5,875 nt of DNA from contig CAJAFD010000414.1 of NCBI GenBank assembly GCA_903938935.1, positions 1 to 5,875 of the forward strand. The letters are read 5' to 3'. Each line of letters opens with the position of its first letter. Within the stretch, counting starts at the first letter, position 1. A program made the position numbers and the translations under genes. The notes below the pieces were generated by a model. The model did no database searches, was not told where the DNA came from, and saw nothing but the letters and a program-made list of their open reading frames with translations. This stretch comes from an uncultured Opitutia bacterium (lineage in GTDB: Bacteria; Verrucomicrobiota; Verrucomicrobiia; Opitutales; Opitutaceae). This document shows, piece after piece, positions 1 through 5,226 of the stretch.

Positions 1-1312
1 ACATGTCGATGAACACGTCGCGGTGGAATTGTTCACGGAACTCGAGGGCGAGTTGTGAGACCATGCAGACGGCTTCGGGGTCGTCGCCGTTGACGTGGAA
101 AATCGGGGCCTCGATCATCTTGGCGATGTCGGTGCAGTATCGCGTCGAGCGGGAATCGCGCGGGTCGGTGGTGAAACCGATCTGGTTGTTGATGACGAAA
201 TGCAGCGTGCCGCCGGTGCGATAACCGGGGAGTTGGGAGAAATTGAGCGTCTCGGCGACGACGCCTTGGCCGGCGACTGCAGCGTCACCGTGGATGAGCA
301 ACGGGAGGACTTTGGTGCGCGTCTCGGTGTCGCCGCGGATGCGTTGGCGGGCGCGGGCTTTGCCCTCGACGACGGGATTTACGATCTCGAGGTGGGAAGG
401 ATTGGCGGCGAGGCGGACTTCGACCTTGGCGCCGGAAGTCGTCGTCAGGATGGACTCGTAGCCGAGGTGGTATTTCACGTCGCCATCGCCGGCGACCGTG
501 TCGGGCAGGTAATTTTCGGAAAATTGTTCGAAGAGTTGGTCGAACGATTTGCGCATGACCGAGCAGAGCACGTTGAGACGACCGCGGTGGGCCATGCCCA
601 TGACGATTTCTTCGACGCCCACATCCGGGCTGTGGTCGATGATCGCATCGAGCGCGGCGATGATCGTCTCGCCGCCTTCGAGCGAGAAACGTTTTTGGCC
701 GACGTACTTGGTGTGGAGGAAACGCTCGAACAACTCGGCCTTGTGGACGCGGCGCAGGATGCGGACTTTTTGGGGTTGGGTAAATTTCGGTTGGAGGCGC
801 GTGGACTCGATCCGATCCTGCAGCCAACGGCGGCAATCGGTGTCTTGGATGTGCGCGTATTCGACGCCGACGTGGCCGCAGTAGGTTTGTTGGAGCGAGG
901 CAACGATATCGCGCAGCTTCATCTGGCCGCCGTTGAGATACGTGCCTGTGTCAAACGAGGTGTCGAGATCGGCGTCGGAGAGGTTAAATTGATTGAGGGA
1001 AAGTTTGGCGAGCGGAGTGGGCGCGGCGCTGAGCGGATCGAGGTGCGCTTGGAGGTGGCCGATCGAGCGGTAGGCGTTGATGAGGTAGTGGACGCGGGCC
1101 TGCTTGAGGCTGTCGATGATGTTGACGTTGGCGGCGGCGTCGGTGGGACCGGCGAGAGCGGAGGAGAGGGTGCCGTTGTTGTTGCCGAGGCTGAAACCTT
1201 GGAAGAAGGCGCGCCAGGTGGGGTCGACCGAATCGGGTTGGTCGAGCCAGGCTTGATACATTTGCTCGATCACGGCGGCGTTGGCGTGGGTCGGGACGGA
1301 CATGGAATTCAT
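1..1312 (-). CDS. sucA: 2-oxoglutarate dehydrogenase E1 component, N-terminal half (partial, runs off left edge)
   Basis: This is the thiamine-diphosphate-dependent E1 subunit, which decarboxylates 2-oxoglutarate and passes the succinyl group to the lipoyl group of E2 (SucB) in the cytosolic TCA-cycle complex. Translating the minus strand gives 437 codons with no stop; the E. coli protein is about 930 residues, so roughly the first half is here. Residues 15-40 match the E1o N-terminal segment (Y-x-x-W-L-x-x-P-x-S-V-x-x-x-W-x-x-F-F). HLDPL lies at 90-94 and the diagnostic CGHVGVEYAHI at 145-155. GMAHRGRLNVL at 239-249 and NPSHLE at 304-309 carry H242 and H307, which appear to correspond to the active-site histidines His260 and His298 of E. 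coli SucA. GDAAV at 342-346 and INNQIGFTT at 374-382 form the ThDP/Mg region. The start could be the ATG at 1312 or the in-frame ATG at 1303; neither has a Shine-Dalgarno site. The neighbouring sucB would be expected beyond the left edge. Identity is near certain. Confidence 0.96.
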   Translation of the reverse strand, partial: MNSMSVPTHANAAVIEQMYQAWLDQPDSVDPTWRAFFQGFSLGNNNGTLSSALAGPTDAAANVNIIDSLKQARVHYLINAYRSIGHLQAHLDPLSAAPTPLAKLSLNQFNLSDADLDTSFDTGTYLNGGQMKLRDIVASLQQTYCGHVGVEYAHIQDTDCRRWLQDRIESTRLQPKFTQPQKVRILRRVHKAELFERFLHTKYVGQKRFSLEGGETIIAALDAIIDHSPDVGVEEIVMGMAHRGRLNVLCSVMRKSFDQLFEQFSENYLPDTVAGDGDVKYHLGYESILTTTSGAKVEVRLAANPSHLEIVNPVVEGKARARQRIRGDTETRTKVLPLLIHGDAAVAGQGVVAETLNFSQLPGYRTGGTLHFVINNQIGFTTDPRDSRSTRYCTDIAKMIEAPIFHVNGDDPEAVCMVSQLALEFREQFHRDVFIDM

Positions 1313-1343
1313 GGAAGAAGAGTTTGGGTTTTAAAATGACTTG

Positions 1344-1356
1344 AGCACAGCGTGCT
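1344..1356. repeat. Inverted repeat AGCAC-AGC-GTGCT upstream of sucA
   Basis: This is a perfect 5-bp inverted repeat with a 3-nt centre, about 32 bp upstream of the sucA start at 1312. It lies where an operator or a 5'-leader hairpin for sucA could sit. At only five pairs it may also be chance. No regulator is recognised. Confidence 0.3.
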
Positions 1357-1453
1357 GGAGTTGAACCGGCGCGCGCGATCTCGCCAATAAGAGATAGGGT
1401 TTAACCAAAGCAGGCCTCGATCGGCTAGACAAGCGCGTGGGGGGTGGGTTTGA

Positions 1454-1467
1454 GGGATTGCAATCCC
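1454..1467. repeat. Perfect 14-bp palindrome GGGATTGCAATCCC
   Basis: A perfect palindrome with no spacer lies roughly mid-way in the divergent intergenic region, about 95 bp from the small-protein start and 140 bp from the sucA start. A gapless palindrome of this size suits a dimeric transcription factor site better than an RNA hairpin, because no loop bases remain. The regulator is unknown. Confidence 0.4.
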
Positions 1468-1543
1468 GCTTAAGGTAGGTAGCAGACGGATTAGTAACCC
1501 ATCTAAGAGCATGGGCGTCGACGCAGGGTAGAAATTTCGTAAC

Positions 1544-1549
1544 TATAAC
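1544..1549 (+). promoter_or_regulatory. Candidate -10 element TATAAC ahead of the small-protein gene
   Basis: TATAAC matches the sigma-70 -10 consensus at five of six positions and is followed by the AT-rich box TTTTAAAAC. It ends 12 bp before the ATG at 1562, so a transcript started from it would have a leader of only about 5 nt, nearly leaderless. No good -35 hexamer is found 16-18 bp upstream, which is why confidence is low. The adjacent TTTTAAAA may instead be an unstructured A/U-rich translation enhancer in a longer leader. Confidence 0.25.
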
Positions 1550-1561
1550 TTTTAAAACATC

Positions 1562-1813
1562 ATGGAAATTCAAATCAAAGCCGCGATCGTCGCGCTACTG
1601 GCCGCGATTAAGGCCGGAAACGGGCAATCGGTGGCTGAGGAAATGGCGCGTTTGGATGATTTTCTGGCCCAAGGTCGGCTCGCGCTGCATCCGCAGTTGG
1701 TGCATTTTTTGGAGAATCGGAGCTACGCGAAAGCCCTGATGTTCTTGGGCGGCGAGACCGATATCCCCGTCGGCGCGTGTGGCGGACGAGCGGCGCGAAA
1801 GGCGGGGGTTTAA
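1562..1813 (+). CDS. Small protein of unknown function, first gene of the SUI1 unit
   Basis: I do not recognise this 83-residue protein. It starts at the ATG at 1562; no Shine-Dalgarno site precedes it, only TTTTAAAACATC. Residues 1-18 are a hydrophobic and Lys-containing stretch (MEIQIKAAIVALLAAIKAG), more likely an amphipathic helix than a signal peptide. Residues 22-60 look helical, with acidic and Leu-rich stretches and the segment HPQLVHFLENRSYAKAL (43-59). After FLGGE (61-65) comes a short Gly-rich tail, IPVGACGGR (68-76), with the only cysteine at 73. It has no transmembrane segment and no metal-binding motif I can name. It is probably a real gene: its stop lies 2 bp before the SUI1 start, and the codon use is consistent with its neighbours. 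The tight pairing suggests a role near translation or simple co-regulation, but that is inference. Confidence 0.75.
   Translation: MEIQIKAAIVALLAAIKAGNGQSVAEEMARLDDFLAQGRLALHPQLVHFLENRSYAKALMFLGGETDIPVGACGGRAARKAGV
1804..1808 (+). promoter_or_regulatory. Ribosome binding site GGGGG for the SUI1-type gene
   Basis: GGGGG lies 7 nt before the ATG at 1816 and can pair with the CCUCC anti-Shine-Dalgarno with one G-U pair. It lies inside the last codons of the preceding gene and supports the start at 1816 over a longer in-frame start at 1777, which would overlap the upstream gene by 37 bp. It is the only convincing Shine-Dalgarno site among the starts in this window. Confidence 0.6.
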
Positions 1814-1815
1814 TC

Positions 1816-2214
1816 ATGGCCCGCGGTGATAAAGTAGCGACCGACGGCGGCGGGTCTTTGGCGCAAAATCCCTTTGCGGCGCTGAGTGGTGCCGGTTTGC
1901 CGAATGCGCCGGTGCGAACCGTCGCAGTCGGTGCGGCGACGCCTGCAACCCCGAGTAAGCCCGAGAAAAATCGCGGTCGTGTCGATGTGCGACGCGAGAC
2001 CGGCGGACGCGGCGGCAAGACCGTCACCGTGGTCGACGGTTTCATCGGCATCGGGCTGCCCGAAAAAGAACAGCTCTGCAAAAAAATGCGCGGTGCGTGC
2101 GGTTGCGGCGGCACCGTCAAAGAAGGCCGCATCGAGATTCAGGGCGATCAACGGGAAACGATCGCGCGCATTTTGACTGAAGCCGGCTTCCGCGCCGTGA
2201 TGGCCGGCGGTTAA
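1816..2214 (+). CDS. SUI1/YciH-family translation initiation factor-like protein
   Basis: The product is 132 residues. The C-terminal part, about residues 57-132, is a SUI1 (eIF1-like) domain: RRETGGRGGKTVTVVDGF (59-76), CGCGGTVK (95-102), the IEIQGDQR stretch (107-113) and a final AGG-like end. Bacterial members such as E. coli YciH (about 108 aa) bind the small ribosomal subunit and have been linked to start-site discrimination and to stress inhibition of translation; they are not essential there. The first 55 residues are an Ala/Gly/Pro-rich, probably disordered extension that includes NPFAAL (18-23). Start choice rests on the GGGGG site and the 2-bp gap from the upstream gene, which suggests translational coupling. 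The stop codon overlaps that of the convergent peptidase in TTAA. The family call is secure; the exact cellular role is not. Confidence 0.9.
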   Translation: MARGDKVATDGGGSLAQNPFAALSGAGLPNAPVRTVAVGAATPATPSKPEKNRGRVDVRRETGGRGGKTVTVVDGFIGIGLPEKEQLCKKMRGACGCGGTVKEGRIEIQGDQRETIARILTEAGFRAVMAGG

Positions 2215-2239
2215 TCGACGCCGGGGCCGAGATTTTTTT
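2202..2239 (+). terminator. Probable intrinsic terminator of the plus-strand small-protein/SUI1 unit
   Basis: A GC stem, CCGGCG (2204-2209) with CGCCGG (2219-2224), encloses a 9-nt loop that contains the TAA stop. With a 2-nt bulge, the alternative pairing GGCCGGCG (2202-2209) with CGCC (2219-2222) plus GGCC (2225-2228) lengthens it to 8 bp. Four bases later comes a run of seven T (2233-2239). On the minus strand no T-run follows the stem, so it should act on plus-strand transcripts only. It lies partly inside the 3' end of the opposing peptidase gene. The long loop and the stem-to-T distance make it somewhat non-canonical. Confidence 0.5.
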
Positions 2240-4202
2240 CTAGAAAGGCGGCGATGCGTTTGAAAATCTCGGTGCGGGGTTTTTCGCGCCCGTAATTATG
2301 GCCGACGTCAGAGAGAATCAGGCTTTCGGGTTTGCGCCCGTTTTTTTCGAGGGCGGCGATCATGCGGCGGGCTTGGTTTACGGGTACGCGGCGGTCTTCT
2401 TTGCCGTGAATGATGAGCGTGGGCGCGGTGATGTTTGCAGCAAAGTTGAGGGGCGAGATGGATTTGAGGAGGTCTTTTTCTTGGGAGATGTCGCCGATTT
2501 GTTCGGTCCAGTAGCGGCGGGCGGCCTGAGATTCGGCGACATCGGTGTCAGCGTAGAGACCAAGCCAGTCGGTCACGCCGGCGATGGAGATGCCGCAGCG
2601 GTAAAGTTCCGGATTATGCCCGACTGCAAACAGGGCGGAATAACCGCCGTAGCTCGCGCCCATGATGGCGATGCGTTTGGGGTCGGCGACGCCGGCGGCG
2701 ATGGCCCAGCGAGTGGCGTCCTCGATGTCGTCTTGGATTTGGAGGCCGATTTGGCGTTGGGCTTTTTCGAAAAATTCTTGGCCGTAGCCGCTCGAGCCGC
2801 GGTAGTTCATCTGGAGAACGGCGTAGCCGCGGTTGGCGATCATTTGCACGAGCGGGTCGAAGCCCCAGATGTCGCGCACCCACGGGCCGCCGTGGGGCAT
2901 GACGACGAGCGGGAGTTTTTCGGGTTTGTGGCCGACGGGCACGGTGAGGAAGCCGTGGATCAGGAGGCCGTCGCGGGCTTTGTAGGTGATCGCGAGCATC
3001 GGCGCCATCTGCTCGGGTTTGATCCAACTCATGCGCGAGAGCACGGGTTTGAAGGTGCGTTTTTCGAGGTCGGCGAGGTAGTAGCCGCCGGGGTTTTGAT
3101 CGGAGAAGCCGAACCAGAGCAGGCGTTTGCCGTCGAGGGAAGTATCGACGAGCAGATTGACGGTGTTGGGCAGCGCGCGGTCGACCGAGGCTTGGTAACG
3201 GCTATAAGCGGGATCGAACCAGGTGACGCGTGGAGCATCGGTGACGTAACGCACGCCGAGGAGCTTGTCTTTTTTGCGCGAGAAAATCGGGGCGGCGAGG
3301 AGTTGTCCGTCGAGGCTGGGGATGAAGCGCTCGGGTAAAATATCGTATTCGGGATCGGCGAGGAGCGGTTCACCGATCACGCCCGTGTTGGGGTCGAGCG
3401 GAGCGATGGTCCCGCGTTTTTGCGCGGTCTGAGTTTTGAGCAAGATGCGCTCGCTGGCCGGTTCGAAGCCGATGGGGCTGAAACCATCGGGGCGTTTTTC
3501 GAGTTTGAGCACGGTGCGCCAAGGGGCTTTTTCGTTTTCGCGGTAAAGGGCGCCGGTTTTTTCGCCGCTGGTTTGTATGCCCAAACGCACTACGCCATCG
3601 CTGTCGGTGCTCCAGTGGCTGACTTTGCCGGGGTTTTTCACGGCGACGGTCCAGGTGCCGTCGGTGGTGTCCATTTTTAGCACATCGGGCCGGGCGCTGT
3701 TGCCGTAGCCGTCTTCGCGGCGGTCGAGCATGAGGACGTGTTGGCCTGGATCATTGAAGCGGTGGATGACTTCGCGGCTCCAGAGTTTGCTGTCTTGGAG
3801 TGAAACGCGGCCGTCTTCCATGCCGCTGATGGCGGCGGATTGGGTGCCGTCCCAATTGGTGGCGAGGACACCAAACAAATTATCCCAGATGACGGTCGTG
3901 ATGATTAGGCGTTGGTTGCTGATCCAGCTATAATCACCGAGTTCTCTCTCGGCCCCGTTGGCGAGAGTGGCGCTTCCGAGATTGAGGCGGGAGATTTCTT
4001 TTGAATCGAGAACGGTGACGTGGAGTTTGTTGATCTCGTCGTGTTGGCGAATGAATGCGAGGCGTTGGCCGTCGGGTGAGAGTTGAGCGCGAGAGGCCGC
4101 GGGCTCGCGGGCGAAATCCTCGACGGGGATGCGTGGGGCGGAAAAAAGGCTGACCGTGACCAGCCAGCCTAAAAGCGCACGAAATATGCGATAGTTATTC
4201 AT
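2211..4202 (-). CDS. Exported S9-family (prolyl oligopeptidase-like) serine peptidase
   Basis: This is a 663-residue serine peptidase of the alpha/beta-hydrolase fold, probably cleaving short peptides in the periplasm as dipeptidyl-peptidase or acylaminoacyl-peptidase relatives do. Residues 1-22 form a signal peptide: a basic start (R5, R8), a hydrophobic core at 9-20, then SA; Pro at 23 makes the exact cleavage site unclear. Residues about 28-395 form the predicted beta-propeller, with WD40-like blade pieces such as LSPDGQRLAF (41-50) and PSLDGQLLAAP (295-305). Residues about 403-663 are the catalytic domain: HGGP (437-440, oxyanion side), NYRGSSGYG (466-474) and GASYGGY (515-521) with nucleophile S517. 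D603 (HGKEDRRVP) and H635 (DVGHNYGR) complete the triad. Length and triad spacing fit family S9. The ATG at 4202 gives the signal peptide; no Shine-Dalgarno site is seen. It lies 46 bp downstream of metF and may share its transcript. Substrate is not predictable. Confidence 0.93.
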   Translation of the reverse strand: MNNYRIFRALLGWLVTVSLFSAPRIPVEDFAREPAASRAQLSPDGQRLAFIRQHDEINKLHVTVLDSKEISRLNLGSATLANGAERELGDYSWISNQRLIITTVIWDNLFGVLATNWDGTQSAAISGMEDGRVSLQDSKLWSREVIHRFNDPGQHVLMLDRREDGYGNSARPDVLKMDTTDGTWTVAVKNPGKVSHWSTDSDGVVRLGIQTSGEKTGALYRENEKAPWRTVLKLEKRPDGFSPIGFEPASERILLKTQTAQKRGTIAPLDPNTGVIGEPLLADPEYDILPERFIPSLDGQLLAAPIFSRKKDKLLGVRYVTDAPRVTWFDPAYSRYQASVDRALPNTVNLLVDTSLDGKRLLWFGFSDQNPGGYYLADLEKRTFKPVLSRMSWIKPEQMAPMLAITYKARDGLLIHGFLTVPVGHKPEKLPLVVMPHGGPWVRDIWGFDPLVQMIANRGYAVLQMNYRGSSGYGQEFFEKAQRQIGLQIQDDIEDATRWAIAAGVADPKRIAIMGASYGGYSALFAVGHNPELYRCGISIAGVTDWLGLYADTDVAESQAARRYWTEQIGDISQEKDLLKSISPLNFAANITAPTLIIHGKEDRRVPVNQARRMIAALEKNGRKPESLILSDVGHNYGREKPRTEIFKRIAAFLEKNLGPGVD

Positions 4203-4224
4203 CGCAGGTTGATTGAACCCTGCG
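4203..4224 (-). promoter_or_regulatory. Hairpin abutting the peptidase start codon
   Basis: On the minus strand CGCA-GGGTT pairs with AACC-TGCG: eight base pairs with one bulged base and a 5-nt loop. The right arm ends directly against the ATG at 4202. No T-run follows, so it is not a standard intrinsic terminator for metF. It may affect translation of the peptidase, stabilise the upstream metF mRNA, or be an operator. It occupies the place where a Shine-Dalgarno site would lie. Confidence 0.4.
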
Positions 4225-4248
4225 AATGACTTGCGCCAGCCTTAAAAC

Positions 4249-5172
4249 TTACGCGGCGAGGCCGGCGGTGAGGGCGAGGGCGCCTTTGGCGCGATTGAGG
4301 ATGTAGAGGTGGTAGCCGGGGGCGCCTTGGGCGAGGAGGTCGCGGATCTGGGTGAGCGCCCAGTCGATGCCGATCGTTTCAACGACATCAGTGTTTTCGG
4401 CGGCGACTTCGAGGCGGGTGATGAGTTTCTGCGGCAAGGTGGTGCCGCACATCGCGGTGAAACGCTGGATTTGTTTCAGCGAGAGCACGGGCATGATACC
4501 GGGAACGATCGGAACGTTGATCCCGGCGGCGCGGCATTTTTCGACGAAGCGGTAGTAGATAGAGTTGTCGAAAAACAGCTGCGTCGTGATGAAGGCGGCG
4601 CCGGCGTCGACTTTGCGCTTGAGGTGGGCGAGGTCGATTTCGAGCGAGGGGGCTTCGGGGTGTTTCTCGGGATAACCGCCGACGCCGAGACAGAAATCGC
4701 TGTGCCGCGATTTAAGGAGTTCGACGAGGTCACTGGCGTAGCGGAGGCCGTCTTTATAAGGCGTGAACGAGGTTTCGCCCTTGGGCGGATCGCCGCGGAG
4801 CGTCATGATGTTGCGGAAGCCGCTGGCGTGAATGCGGTCGGCTACCGTGGAAAGTTCTTCGCGCGAGTGGCCGACGCACGTGAGGTGCGGCATGACGGTG
4901 AAGCCGAAATCGCGTTTAAGAAAATCGCAGACTTGCGCGGTGCGGTCGCGGGTCGTGCCGCCGGCGCCGTAGGTGACCGACACGAAGTCGGGGTTCATGC
5001 GCTTGAGCGCGGTGGCGGTGGCGCGGAGCGCTTCGACGCCCGCGTCGTCTTTAGGCGGGAAAAACTCCAGAGAGCGCAACGGCCGGCCAAGAGCGAACAG
5101 CTCGGAAATCGGGCGATCCGCCGATGCGGCAGGGACGGAGGCTTGCGCGGGGCTCTTGGGCTCGTTTGACAT
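4249..5172 (-). CDS. metF: 5,10-methylenetetrahydrofolate reductase
   Basis: This flavoenzyme reduces 5,10-methylene-THF to 5-methyl-THF, the methyl donor for methionine synthase, in the cytosol. The product is 307 residues, close to the E. coli length of 296, and one MTHFR TIM-barrel domain spans nearly all of it. Family motifs in order: SLEFFPPK (34-41) with the catalytic acid E36, VTYGAGG (66-72), MPHLTC (94-99), LRGDPP (125-130) with D128 at the position of the folate-binding Asp, GGYPE (165-169), TQLFFDN (197-203), PGIMPV (224-229) and the C-terminal GYHLYILN (286-293). The first 20 residues (SNEPKSPAQASVPAASADR) are an extra, probably disordered, tail. The ATG at 5172 is the only plausible start and has no Shine-Dalgarno site; it lies one base from a perfect inverted repeat. 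The preceding DUF4340 gene ends 54 bp upstream, and the S9 peptidase follows 46 bp downstream. Likely regulated through the inverted repeat. Confidence 0.97.
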   Translation of the reverse strand: MSNEPKSPAQASVPAASADRPISELFALGRPLRSLEFFPPKDDAGVEALRATATALKRMNPDFVSVTYGAGGTTRDRTAQVCDFLKRDFGFTVMPHLTCVGHSREELSTVADRIHASGFRNIMTLRGDPPKGETSFTPYKDGLRYASDLVELLKSRHSDFCLGVGGYPEKHPEAPSLEIDLAHLKRKVDAGAAFITTQLFFDNSIYYRFVEKCRAAGINVPIVPGIMPVLSLKQIQRFTAMCGTTLPQKLITRLEVAAENTDVVETIGIDWALTQIRDLLAQGAPGYHLYILNRAKGALALTAGLAA

Positions 5173-5173
5173 A

Positions 5174-5205
5174 ACGTATCAACACATAGGCAAGTGTTGA
5201 TACGT
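5174..5205. promoter_or_regulatory. Perfect 12-bp inverted repeat, candidate metF operator
   Basis: ACGTATCAACAC (5174-5185) and GTGTTGATACGT (5194-5205) are exact reverse complements around an 8-nt spacer. The repeat ends one base before the metF ATG and spans the spacer and -10 of the best promoter candidate, touching its -35. That geometry fits a repressor that blocks RNA polymerase. If transcription starts further upstream, the RNA would form a 12-bp hairpin beside the start codon. TATCAA/TTGATA-like half-sites resemble those of some ArsR-type regulators of the methionine cycle (such as SahR); this comparison is from memory and unverified. Confidence 0.7.
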
Positions 5206-5210
5206 GTAAA
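5183..5210 (-). promoter_or_regulatory. Candidate metF promoter within the inverted repeat
   Basis: On the minus strand TTTACA (5210-5205) matches five of six -35 bases. After 16 bp it is followed by TATGTG (5188-5183), which matches only three of six -10 bases. A start about 7 nt further on would leave a metF leader of only about 5-8 nt. The weak -10 is the main doubt. Confidence 0.35.
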
Positions 5211-5226
5211 GGATCGAGTTTTTTGG

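Larger units (their letters stand above)
1313..1561. other. Divergent intergenic region between sucA and the small-protein/SUI1 unit
   Basis: These 249 bp separate two divergently read genes and should hold promoters for both. I see two short inverted repeats (1344-1356 and 1454-1467) and an identical TTTTAAAAC box ahead of each start (1550-1558 on plus, 1336-1328 on minus). I could not find a strong sigma-70 promoter with both boxes well spaced for either gene. The open frames here (minus strand about 1331-1573 and 1309-1512) encode Pro/Arg/Ser-rich, low-information peptides and are probably chance. I checked a GGTTCAACTCC stretch on the minus strand as a tRNA T-arm; no matching acceptor or D-arm exists. 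Confidence 0.7.

Noticed and set aside
95..1339. 414-codon open frame on the plus strand over sucA
   Set aside because: It is codon-aligned antisense to sucA, whose minus-strand translation carries clear E1 motifs. The antisense product is Val/Gly/Asp/Glu-rich without any motif, as expected opposite a GC-rich gene.
1340..1440. Possible tRNA on the minus strand (GGTTCAACTCC resembles a T-loop)
   Set aside because: The T-stem has a mismatch, and no complementary 7-bp acceptor, D-arm or anticodon arm fits at the right distance.
1331..1573. Short minus-strand frames of 80 and 67 codons in the divergent intergenic region
   Set aside because: The peptides are Pro/Arg/Ser-rich, overlap the starts of both flanking genes, and have no ribosome binding site or motif.
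1777..1815. Longer start for the SUI1-type protein at 1777
   Set aside because: It would overlap the 83-residue gene by 37 bp and lacks a ribosome binding site, while the ATG at 1816 has GGGGG at 7 nt.
2298..3338. 346-codon open frame on the plus strand over the S9 peptidase
   Set aside because: It is codon-aligned antisense to the catalytic domain and propeller; composition bias explains it, and no start signal or motif is seen.
4309..5169. 286-codon open frame on the plus strand over metF
   Set aside because: It is codon-aligned antisense to metF with no recognisable domain.
5173..5226. SAM or SAH riboswitch upstream of metF
   Set aside because: The whole gap is 54 bp and contains one simple stem; the multi-helix cores of the known SAM classes are not visible.
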